Positions 1 to 7,210 of a stretch of DNA of 64,000 nucleotides are shown here, piece by piece. Source of the stretch: Cellulomonas carbonis (GTDB taxonomy: Bacteria > Actinomycetota > Actinomycetes > Actinomycetales > Cellulomonadaceae); the NCBI RefSeq assembly GCF_014636275.1, contig NZ_BMEB01000005.1, positions 124,001-188,000 on the forward strand. Direction: 5' to 3'. Position 1 is the stretch's first letter. Every line of letters begins with the position of its first letter. Made by a program: the position numbers and the translations under genes. Below the pieces are notes generated by a model, which was given only the letters and a program-made list of their open reading frames with translations, did no database searches and was not told where the DNA came from.

Positions 1-1
1 A

Positions 2-40
2 GAGAAGCGCCGGCCGAAGGACGGGGCAGGCGGTCCTTAA
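2..40 (+). CDS. C-terminal end of an upstream gene (partial)
   Basis: An open frame entering from the left edge ends at a TAA at 38-40 and encodes a basic, Gly/Pro-rich tail (EKRRPKDGAGGP). It stops ten bases before the next ATG, so it may be the last codons of a co-oriented gene. Too little is visible to name a family, and it could be a chance frame. Confidence 0.25.
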   Translation, partial: EKRRPKDGAGGP

Positions 41-50
41 TCAGGGAGGG

Positions 51-383
51 ATGCACGTGCTGGAGATCCTCGGTGCCCTCGCCCCGAGTGCAGGCGTCGG
101 CCTGATCTTCTGGCTCGCGATGCGCAAGATCGTTCATGCGGACCGCAACGAGCGGGCAGCCCTGGCGGCGCTCGATCGACAGCACCTGCTCCAGTCCGAG
201 CGGGAGCTAGATGCGGGACGTCAAGCGAGCGTCCTTGCCGGCGATACCCAACGAGTTGGGGCACCGGATGCGGAGGAGTGGCCAGGCGGTAGGCCTGCGC
301 CTGCCGAACACGTGTCAACGTCGTCTGAATGGCAGACTCCCGAATCGTCCGATGTGGCACGTGCAGGAGGGGAAGATGACTAA
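51..383 (+). CDS. Small single-pass membrane protein, unknown function
   Basis: A 110-residue protein with one hydrophobic N-terminal segment (about residues 8-25), then a charged stretch HADRNERAALAALDRQ and a low-complexity hydrophilic tail. An AGGGAGGG ribosome site lies just before the ATG. Small proteins with this N-terminal helix and ADRNERAA-like motif are recurrent hypothetical proteins in actinobacteria, as far as I recall; none has a function I can name. Its stop overlaps the start of the next small membrane protein, so the two are probably translationally coupled. Confidence 0.6.
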   Translation: MHVLEILGALAPSAGVGLIFWLAMRKIVHADRNERAALAALDRQHLLQSERELDAGRQASVLAGDTQRVGAPDAEEWPGGRPAPAEHVSTSSEWQTPESSDVARAGGEDD

Positions 384-486
384 GCCGCGCAAGCGGCCTT
401 CCCGGCTCGGATTGGTGCTGCCGCTGGTCGCATTCGGGCTGGTCATCGCGGTTTACGCGGTCTCCCTCGTCATCGAGCTGACCTAG
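376..486 (+). CDS. 36-residue membrane peptide
   Basis: The ATG at 376 overlaps the TAA of the preceding gene and is preceded by GGAGGGGAAG, a strong ribosome site. The product has a basic N-terminus (MTKPRKRPSR) followed by one transmembrane helix (about residues 11-33) and almost nothing else. The strong ribosome site and overlap favour a real gene over a chance frame. Function unknown. An in-frame GTG/ATG further upstream (211) would only add residues that read as a shadow of the previous gene. Confidence 0.5.
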   Translation: MTKPRKRPSRLGLVLPLVAFGLVIAVYAVSLVIELT

Positions 487-677
487 CCCCCCGGGGCGCC
501 CGCCACGGCGAGTTCCCGTCCGACGATCCCGCCACGTCTCGCGGTCCGCCCACCGGTCGGACGGGGACAGATGGCATCTCGCCCGTTGCTCATGCTTCTT
601 TCGTGCGGTGACCGGCCGATCTCTTCGGTGGCTCACGATGCTCCGCGGGGCCGTCCAACGAGAGATGTGGCCACGAT

Positions 678-1181
678 GTGACTGAGCAGCGCGTTATCGC
701 CAACAAGCCGAAGATCGGCGCCCAGAGCGGCGCCGCGCCAGCCAAGCCGTCGGATGCGGAGGCCCCGCGGACGCGGCGCAGCATGAAGATGGTCGTCATC
801 CTGGCGGTCCTCGCCCTCCTCGGCGCGGCGGCGGGCTACTGGTTCCTCATGGGTCCAGGGGCAGACGCTGAGGAGGGCGTGGTGCAGGAAGCGCCGGAGG
901 CTGGTGTGGTGCAGGAGCTCGAGCCGATCAGCCTCAACCTGGCCGGCGGCCGGTACCTCCTGATCGGCTTGGGGCTGCAGCTCACGGCAGAGGTCGAGGA
1001 GGAAGTCGAACCATCAATCGCGCTGGACCGCACGATCGCCCTGTTCTCGGGGCGGACCATCGAGGAGGTCAGCAGTGCGGACGGGCGCGCGGCGCTGAAG
1101 GCGGAGCTCGCTGCTGTGCTGGCGAAGGACTACCACGGCGAGGTGATGGGCGTGTTCATCACGACCTTCGTGACGCAGTAG
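678..1181 (+). CDS. fliL: FliL-family basal-body-associated protein
   Basis: 167 residues with a GTG start. There is a cytoplasmic Ala/Pro-rich N-terminus, one transmembrane helix (about 38-57), then a periplasmic domain with the FliL pattern: a beta strand (PISLNLAGGRYLLIGLGLQL) and a C-terminal segment ending in the family-typical EVMGVFITTFVTQ. FliL links to the stator units of the flagellar motor. No other flagellar gene is visible nearby, so this copy is isolated within the window: either the edge of a motility cluster lying to the left, or a stray. The family match is good; a flagellar role here is inference. Confidence 0.75.
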   Translation: MTEQRVIANKPKIGAQSGAAPAKPSDAEAPRTRRSMKMVVILAVLALLGAAAGYWFLMGPGADAEEGVVQEAPEAGVVQELEPISLNLAGGRYLLIGLGLQLTAEVEEEVEPSIALDRTIALFSGRTIEEVSSADGRAALKAELAAVLAKDYHGEVMGVFITTFVTQ

Positions 1182-1189
1182 TGGCAGAA

Positions 1190-1739
1190 CGCTTGCCGTG
1201 CGCCTGGGTCCTCAGCGCTGTGTCTGCCAGGGCTGACTGCCGGAGGAAGTCGTCGGAACGCTGTGCATCGAGGGCGGCGGACAGAGCCGACTCAGCCATG
1301 TCTCCCTTGCACGTGTCGCGCGCTATCTGCCCGACGGCCGCGCGGATGTCCTCGGCGCGGTCGGTGTCTGCATCGACCTGCGCGGTGATGTTCTCCTCCT
1401 CCGCCCGTGCGGCCTCGAGCCATTGGGCGATGAGGTCGGCCTCACGCTGGAGCCGTGTGAGCTCTGCCTCAGCGGCGACGGTTTCCGCCTCGGCAACCGG
1501 GATCGCCGCGTCCAGGGCCTGGCGCTCGGGGTAGGCCCGCACCAGGTGCGGCGTCGGTGTGGGCGAACTCCTCCTCAGCGTGGACTGCGCCAGGATCCCG
1601 TGGACGAGGCGATGTCGACTCGTCCTCGCTGCGGCGGTCGTCGTACTCATCGGCATGAGCCGGCTCGAGAGGCGCCCCAACCGTGAGCACCGAACCGACG
1701 ACGAGCGCGCTCAGCCCTGCGCGAAGTCGAGTCCTTCAT
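1190..1739 (-). pseudogene. Broken secreted coiled-coil (NlpC/P60-type N-terminal region) gene
   Basis: Reading leftward from an ATG at 1739, a basic start (MKDSTSRRAE) continues in a second frame as a signal peptide (about GLSALVVGSVLTVGAPLEP, then AHADEYDD). A third frame then gives an Ala/Glu coiled coil ending in a SALSAALDAQRSDDFLRQS-like stretch. That last pattern is typical of the coiled-coil half of actinobacterial NlpC/P60 cell-wall hydrolases. The hydrolase domain is absent: the frame ends against the tail of fliL. Two frame changes and a lost C-terminus make this a remnant. The exact frameshift points (near 1720 and 1560-1600) are estimates. Confidence 0.45.
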
Positions 1740-2001
1740 GTGAGGGTCTCATCGCTCACCGACGGTGGTGACGTCAGGTCGAGCGGCGCGCCGGTCCATC
1801 CGACTGGGACGCCGCTCGGTGTGCGCTGCTCGGCGCCGGTGGTGCCAGGCCCGACTCGGGCCTTGACGTCGGGCGAGCCGGGGGGAAGTGCCTACACGCG
1901 GTCGGTGCACAGTCGGCGTCGGGCAGGATGGCGGGAAGTTCGCGCTCAGGACTTCGCGCGCCGGACGGGTACCAGAAGACGACGAAAGAGGGTTCGAACC
2001 C

Positions 2002-2676
2002 ATGGCCTCGACAGCCCATCCGCAAGTGTTGCCCCACGCCCGGGCGGGAGTGTGCCTTGCCCGTGCCGGCGCGGTGTTGGTTGCCTCGCTGCTGCTCCTG
2101 GGCTGGGCCCCGGGCCAGGCGGTGGCCCACGACGCCCTGGTGAGCACCGCGCCTGGTGACGGGACGACGGTCGAGGAACCCGACGCGGTGGTGCTGACGT
2201 TCTCCGCTGACCAGCTCGCCGTGGGGGCCGTCGTCGCGGTGACCGGACCCGATGGGCAGGAGTGGGGCGACGGTGCCGCGACGGTGTCCGGCGTCACCGT
2301 GGCCCAGCCGCTTCGCGAAGGCCTCCCGTCCGGGGAGTACCAAGTGAACTGGCGCTCCGTGTCCGGTGACGGACATCCTGTTGACGGGACCTTCCGCTTC
2401 ACCGCCGAGGCGCCGGAAAGCCTGAGCGCACCTGAGCCGTCACCGAGCGGGCCTGCGACGTCGCCTCCGCCGGAGCCCTCGGCGGCGTCGGAGCAGGCCG
2501 GCCCCGGCGCCGGGGAGCCGCAACCGGATCAGGGTGAGCCGGAGGACAGGAGCGGCCGCGGCATTGGTGCGCCGACGGCTGTGGGGCTTGCGATCGCCGC
2601 CGCCGCGATCGTGGCGGTTGGTGGAGCGGTCTTCCTGCGGCGGCGCAGCGGCGGTGAGCGGCGCACTGAGCCGTGA
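2002..2676 (+). CDS. copC: CopC copper-binding protein with C-terminal membrane anchor
   Basis: I choose the ATG at 2002 because a signal peptide follows at once (hydrophobic core VLVASLLLLGW, cleavage near AVA-HDALV). The His after cleavage corresponds to the N-terminal Cu(II) ligand of CopC, and GDGHPVDG matches the second His site. The cupredoxin-like domain (about residues 38-135) is followed by a Pro/Ser/Glu-rich linker and one C-terminal TM helix with a basic tail. It should bind copper outside the membrane and pass it to CopD, whose gene overlaps it by four bases (GTGA). Confidence 0.88.
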   Translation: MASTAHPQVLPHARAGVCLARAGAVLVASLLLLGWAPGQAVAHDALVSTAPGDGTTVEEPDAVVLTFSADQLAVGAVVAVTGPDGQEWGDGAATVSGVTVAQPLREGLPSGEYQVNWRSVSGDGHPVDGTFRFTAEAPESLSAPEPSPSGPATSPPPEPSAASEQAGPGAGEPQPDQGEPEDRSGRGIGAPTAVGLAIAAAAIVAVGGAVFLRRRSGGERRTEP

Positions 2677-4781
2677 GCAGGGTGCTTCCACCTCGAGCCG
2701 GGGCAGCGCCCGACGCGGACCCGGGAGAGGCACGCGCTCGGCGCCGTCGCCTCGGCGTGATCGTGGGTGCCGTGGTTGCAGTGGTCGTGGTGCTGGCCAG
2801 CGGCGGGTGGTCTGGTGCATGGCAGGCGACGGCGCTGGCCGACCCCGGTGCACTGGTCCGCTGGTCCTCGCCGATCGTCACCGTGCTGTCGGAGCTGGCA
2901 GCGGCGGTGACTGTAGGGGCGTTGTTCCTTGTGGTGGCGATCCTTCCCAGTGGATCTTCCCGCGAAGCCGTGGGGGCCAAGGCCTGGCCTGCCGCGGGGG
3001 TGGTGGCCGGGGCGGGCGCCGGTATGTGGACGGTGCTGAGCATCGTTGACGCGGTACTGACGTACGCCAGGATCACCGGGACGTCGCCGCAGGCCGAAGG
3101 GTTCGGCAGCCAGCTCGCGCTGTACGTGGGGTCGGTCTCCGGTGGGCGCACCCTGCTGGGCGTTACCGTGCTGGCGGCGATCACCACGGTCCTCGCGCTG
3201 CTGGTCACAGGACCACGCAGTGCGGTTGTCGCGGCCGTGCCTGCGTTGACGGCGTTCGCGCTGTGGTCCCAGACGGGGCACGCGTCGGGTGACGCAAACC
3301 ATGAGCTCGCAGTGGGCGCGATGTTCTTGCACCTGGTCGGTGCCGCGCTGTGGATCGGGGGGCTCGCGGCGATCGCGCTCGTGGCTCGTCATCTCGGCGG
3401 CGCCCTGGGCACCACCGTCGCGCGCTGGTCGCCGGTAGCGGCGTGGTCGCTGGCCGCTGTCGTGGTCTCAGGGCTGGTCAACGTAGTCCTGCGCACCGAC
3501 GGGCCCGAGGATCTGACGACGCCCTACGGAACGCTGATCGTCGCCAAGGTGCTGCTGACCGGAGGCCTGGCGCTCCTGGGCCTGGTGCATCGCCGGTCCG
3601 TGATACCCCGCCTCGGGCCGACAGCGTCGGGCCGAGCACCCGCGCTGTTCTGGCGCCTCGTGGCCGTCGAGCTCGCGGTCATGGGCGCTGTGTCCGGTGT
3701 CGCGGTCGGGCTCGGCAGCACCGAACCACCCGGCGCCGTGACGGCCAGCGGTGACCTCACCCCGGCCGAGGTCATCACCGGCCATCCGCTGCCGCCGGCC
3801 CCGACCGTCGAGCTGTGGCTGACGTCCTTCCGGTGGGACCTGATCATCGCGGCCGGCTGCGCCAGCGCCCTGGTCGTCTACCTGCGGTGGGTGCGCCGCC
3901 TACGTGCTCGCGGGGACCGGTGGCCGCTCACCCGGACGGCGTGTGCCGTCACGGGGCTCGTGCTGCTGGGATGGGTGACCTCCGGTGGCCCGGCGGTGTA
4001 CGGGCACGTGCTGTTCAGCGCGCACATGATCCAGCACATGGTCCTGATCATGGTCGTGCCGATCTTCCTGGCCCTGTCGGCGCCGGTGACGCTCGCCGCA
4101 CGTGCTCTGCCGGTGCGGCACGACGCCTCCTGGGGGCCACGGGAGTGGCTGCTGGGACTCGTCCACTCGCGCTGGGCGCGGTTCTGGTCGCACCCGGTCG
4201 TGGCTGCGGTGAACTTCGCCGGGTCGCTGGTGATCTTCTACTACACGCCGGCGTTCGAGTACGCCCTTCGGTGGCAGATCGGAACCGTGCTGATGGTGGC
4301 GCACTTCACGCTCGCCGGTTACCTGTTCGTCAACGCCCTGGTCGGCATCGACCCGGGCCCACGGCGGCCCGCGTTCCCGATCCGACTCCTGCTGCTCTTC
4401 GCGACCATGGTGTTCCACGCGTTCTTCGGCGTCGCCTTGGTCATGCAGGAGACCCTCCTTGTCCCTGAGTGGTTCGGGATGCTGGGTCGACCGTGGGGGC
4501 CGTCCGCGCTGGAGGACCAGCGGGACGGTGGCGCGATCGCGTGGGGCATCAGCGAGGTGCCGATGCTCGCCCTGGCCATCGGTATCGCCCTGGCGTGGAC
4601 CAAGGACGACGAGCGCACCGCGAAACGTCTGGACCGCGCCGCGGACCGCAGCGGCCACGCCGATCTGGCCGCCTACAACGCGATGCTCACTCGCATGGCC
4701 GAGCGCGCCGACGCCAATGACCCCGGGGGCACGGAGCAACCTGGGTCCCCCAAGCGCTCGGCGGGGACGCCGGTCGATTGA
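2673..4781 (+). CDS. copD: CopD-CtaG fusion: copper import/tolerance membrane protein
   Basis: A 702-residue polytopic protein of two known halves. Residues about 25-360 have the CopD pattern (many TM helices, the SGDANHELAVGAMFLH region and GGLAAIALVARH). Residues about 370-660 are caa3-type CtaG (cytochrome oxidase assembly, Cox11-like role), with AHMIQHMVLIMVVP and MVFHAFFGVALVMQ carrying the usual conserved His. Such bifunctional CopD/CtaG proteins are common in actinobacteria. The GTG start overlaps the copC stop, so the pair forms one unit. The hydrophilic C-terminus ends near YNAMLTRMAERA, which resembles the tail of the separate CtaG at 6217. Confidence 0.88.
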   Translation: MSRVLPPRAGAAPDADPGEARARRRRLGVIVGAVVAVVVVLASGGWSGAWQATALADPGALVRWSSPIVTVLSELAAAVTVGALFLVVAILPSGSSREAVGAKAWPAAGVVAGAGAGMWTVLSIVDAVLTYARITGTSPQAEGFGSQLALYVGSVSGGRTLLGVTVLAAITTVLALLVTGPRSAVVAAVPALTAFALWSQTGHASGDANHELAVGAMFLHLVGAALWIGGLAAIALVARHLGGALGTTVARWSPVAAWSLAAVVVSGLVNVVLRTDGPEDLTTPYGTLIVAKVLLTGGLALLGLVHRRSVIPRLGPTASGRAPALFWRLVAVELAVMGAVSGVAVGLGSTEPPGAVTASGDLTPAEVITGHPLPPAPTVELWLTSFRWDLIIAAGCASALVVYLRWVRRLRARGDRWPLTRTACAVTGLVLLGWVTSGGPAVYGHVLFSAHMIQHMVLIMVVPIFLALSAPVTLAARALPVRHDASWGPREWLLGLVHSRWARFWSHPVVAAVNFAGSLVIFYYTPAFEYALRWQIGTVLMVAHFTLAGYLFVNALVGIDPGPRRPAFPIRLLLLFATMVFHAFFGVALVMQETLLVPEWFGMLGRPWGPSALEDQRDGGAIAWGISEVPMLALAIGIALAWTKDDERTAKRLDRAADRSGHADLAAYNAMLTRMAERADANDPGGTEQPGSPKRSAGTPVD

Positions 4782-4785
4782 GCGG

Positions 4786-5700
4786 CTACCAGGTCAGGTC
4801 CGAGCACTCGTGCTGCTGCTGAGCCGTTTCCACCTGGAGCGTGGCATGGGCGATGCCGAAGCCATCGCGCAGGACGTCCCGGGCACCGGCCAGGACCGCG
4901 GCGTGATCGGCGCCGCTGCTCGCGACGAGGTGAGCGGTGGCGACGTTCATCCCGGAGGTCAGCACCCACAGGTGAAGGTCGTGGATGGCGCTCACGCCCG
5001 GCACGGCGCCCAGCTCTCGGCTGACGGCCTCCGGGTCGATGCCGACGGGTGCGTGCTGGCCCAGTACCGCGAGGACCTGCCGCCCCAGCGTGACGGCACG
5101 GACGATGACGAAGACGGCGATCGCCAGCGCGACGACGAGGTCCCAGACCGGCCGCCCGGTGGCGATGATCAGAACACCGGCGACCATGACGCCGACCGAA
5201 CCGGCAGCGTCGGCCACCACCTCGAAGTAGGCGCCCCGGACATTGAGGCTGTCCTTGGACCCGCTGCGCAGCAGCAGCATGGAGACAACGTTGATCACCA
5301 GGCCCACGAAACCGACCACGAGCATCACGCCCGAGGGCAGGGACGGGTCCTCGCCGATCCGACTGATCGCCTCGACCACCACGTACACCCCGACACCGAG
5401 CATGATCAGCACCGTCAGGCCGGAAGCGAACACTTCCGCGCGGTACGAGCCGTAGGTTCGCCGCCCCGTCGGATCAGGGCGGGTTGCGATCCGGGTGGCG
5501 AGCAGGGATGCGCCGAGGGCCACGACGTCGGCGGCCATGTGCCCGGCGTCGGAGATCAGTGCGAGCGAGCCGGAGACCAACCCCGCTGCCAGCTCGACCG
5601 CGAAGAACGTCGCGGTCAGGAGGAACGCTCCGGCTAGGCGGCGGCGGTAGCGCCCACCGGCGTGCTCAGTGACGGGTCCGTGACCGTGTCCGGCGCCCAT
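4786..5700 (-). CDS. czcD: Cation diffusion facilitator (CzcD/ZitB-like) metal exporter
   Basis: 304 residues from the ATG at 5700, which overlaps the upstream repressor stop (ATGA); a longer start adds only shadow sequence. The N-terminus has a HGHG motif, followed by six TM helices and a C-terminal cytoplasmic domain (IHDLHLWVLTSGM). The TM2 metal site SDAGHMAAD is intact. The TM5 position usually read HxxxD is ExxxD here (EVVAD), a variant that could broaden selectivity. Family members export Zn, Cd or Co in exchange for protons. The gene is co-transcribed with an ArsR/SmtB repressor that should control it. Confidence 0.86.
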   Translation of the reverse strand: MGAGHGHGPVTEHAGGRYRRRLAGAFLLTATFFAVELAAGLVSGSLALISDAGHMAADVVALGASLLATRIATRPDPTGRRTYGSYRAEVFASGLTVLIMLGVGVYVVVEAISRIGEDPSLPSGVMLVVGFVGLVINVVSMLLLRSGSKDSLNVRGAYFEVVADAAGSVGVMVAGVLIIATGRPVWDLVVALAIAVFVIVRAVTLGRQVLAVLGQHAPVGIDPEAVSRELGAVPGVSAIHDLHLWVLTSGMNVATAHLVASSGADHAAVLAGARDVLRDGFGIAHATLQVETAQQQHECSDLTW

Positions 5701-6083
5701 CAGCGGCTGCCCTCGTGCCCGGTGTGCTCGCGGCACACGTCCAGCAGCATCCGCACGTGGGCGTCGGCCAACCGGTAGTACACCCGGCGGCCCTCACGCC
5801 GGTTGTCCACCACCCCCGAGGCGCGCAGCAGACGCATCGTCTGGGACACCGAAGCCTCGGGAACCCTCACCGCCGCAGAGATGTCGCATACGCACAGCTC
5901 ACCGACCTCCAGCAACGCATAGAGGATCTTCGTGCGCCGTACGTCACCGAGGAGTCGGAACAGCTCGGCAAGCGACCCTGCCTCGGCGTCGTCCGGGACG
6001 CTGGCGCGGACCAGCGCCACGCGTTGCGACTGCGGATCGCCACCGATGCAGCCGTCCAGCGGCAGGACCCGACCCATGGGCAT
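5700..6083 (-). CDS. ArsR/SmtB-family metal-sensing repressor
   Basis: 127 residues with a winged-helix fold (recognition region PEASVSQTMRLLRASG). Two metal-site signatures are visible: ELCVCD (C64, C66), the alpha-3N thiolate motif of CadC/ArsR sensors, and a C-terminal D-x-H...H-x-x-H pattern (DAHVRMLLDVCREHTGHE) like the alpha-5 zinc site of SmtB/CzrA. It may therefore sense both soft (Cd/Pb) and borderline (Zn) metals. Its stop overlaps the exporter start, and a palindrome just upstream of its start is a candidate operator, consistent with autoregulation. Confidence 0.84.
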   Translation of the reverse strand: MPMGRVLPLDGCIGGDPQSQRVALVRASVPDDAEAGSLAELFRLLGDVRRTKILYALLEVGELCVCDISAAVRVPEASVSQTMRLLRASGVVDNRREGRRVYYRLADAHVRMLLDVCREHTGHEGSR

Positions 6084-6099
6084 CTCCTCATCTGCGCGG

Positions 6100-6109
6100 A
6101 TCTTCAGAT
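6100..6109. promoter_or_regulatory. Candidate operator of the ArsR/CDF operon
   Basis: ATCTTCAGAT is an inverted repeat (ATCT/AGAT) 17 bases upstream of the repressor start and about 110 bases upstream of the divergent ctaG. Its position suits an ArsR-family operator, but the arms are only four bases, so it is a weak call. Confidence 0.3.
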
Positions 6110-6216
6110 AACGTCACCCTAGCGCGCTGTGGTCGCCCTCGCTTCGCGGCCCGGACGATGGCCTGCAAATCCATCTGGCCGTCGGAAGGAAGCGCACAGA
6201 CTCGGAGGAGGAGCGG

Positions 6217-7200
6217 GTGCAGGACGACCCGGGCGTCACGGGGCCGGTGTGGCTGCCGACCGCACCACCGTCCCTGGAGACGATGCTGGCCCCGACGCTG
6301 CAACCGGTGCCGGTCCTTCCGGTGCTGGCCGCGGTGCTGCTGGTGCTGTACCTGGCGGGCGCGTGCCGGCTGTGGCTGCGGGGGCGGCGCTGGTCGATCG
6401 GCGCGACCATCTCGTTCACGGTGGGTTGCCTGGTGTTGGCGGTCGTGACGGGTGCGGGCATCGAGGGGTACGGGCTGCGGCTGTTCTCGGCGTTCATGTT
6501 CCAGCAGCTGACGTTGATGATGCTCGTCCCGCCGCTGCTGGTGCTGGGGCGCCCCGGCACGTTGCTGCTGCGCGCCACACCGCACCGGGGGGTGGGCCGG
6601 CTGGTGCTGATCACTGCGCGGCGCGCCCTGCGCAGTCCGGTCAGTCGGGTACTCGTGCACCCGGCGGTGATGGTGCCGTTGTTCCTGCTGGCGTTCTACG
6701 GGTTGTACCTGGCCGAGCTCGCCGACCCGTTGCTGCGCACCTGGACCGGGCACCTGGCCCTGGAGGTGGGGTTCCTGGTGGCCGGGTTACTGTTCACGGT
6801 GCCGGTGCTGTCCACCGACCCCTTGCCGATCCGGCAGACGCATCATGGGCGGGCACTGGACCTGGTGCTGGAGATGCCCCTGCACGCGTTCTTCGGGGTG
6901 ATCGTGATGATGGCTACTGCGCCGATGGTCCCCTTGTTCGCTGCGCCGCCGGCCGGCTGGGGGATCGATGCCCTGCGGGACCAGCAGCTGGCCGGTGGGC
7001 TGGCCTGGTCCTACGGGGAGGCGCCGGGACTGCTGATGCTCCTGCTGATCGCCAGCAGGTGGCAGCGCAGCGACACCCAGCGGTCCAGGGCGCGGGACCG
7101 GCAGATCGACCGTGACGGCGGCGCCGACGCCGAGCTCGAGGAGTACAACGCCTACCTCGCGCGCCTGAACGGCTCGGGGGCGCCACCGGGGCAACCGTGA
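6217..7200 (+). CDS. ctaG: CtaG-like cytochrome c oxidase assembly factor
   Basis: 327 residues from a GTG preceded by GGAGGAGGAG-like sequence. The protein has about seven TM helices and the caa3_CtaG pattern: FSAFMFQQLTLMMLVPPLL, then LVLEMPLHAFFGVIVMM with conserved His and Met-rich helices. It resembles the C-terminal half of the CopD-CtaG fusion at 2673 (shared EEYNAYLARLNG-type tail), so the two may be paralogues. The role is copper delivery to the CuB centre of haem-copper oxidase, or copper handling in general. It is transcribed away from the CDF/ArsR operon and converges on lnt. Confidence 0.82.
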   Translation: MQDDPGVTGPVWLPTAPPSLETMLAPTLQPVPVLPVLAAVLLVLYLAGACRLWLRGRRWSIGATISFTVGCLVLAVVTGAGIEGYGLRLFSAFMFQQLTLMMLVPPLLVLGRPGTLLLRATPHRGVGRLVLITARRALRSPVSRVLVHPAVMVPLFLLAFYGLYLAELADPLLRTWTGHLALEVGFLVAGLLFTVPVLSTDPLPIRQTHHGRALDLVLEMPLHAFFGVIVMMATAPMVPLFAAPPAGWGIDALRDQQLAGGLAWSYGEAPGLLMLLLIASRWQRSDTQRSRARDRQIDRDGGADAELEEYNAYLARLNGSGAPPGQP

Positions 7201-7210
7201 TGGTCGAGAT

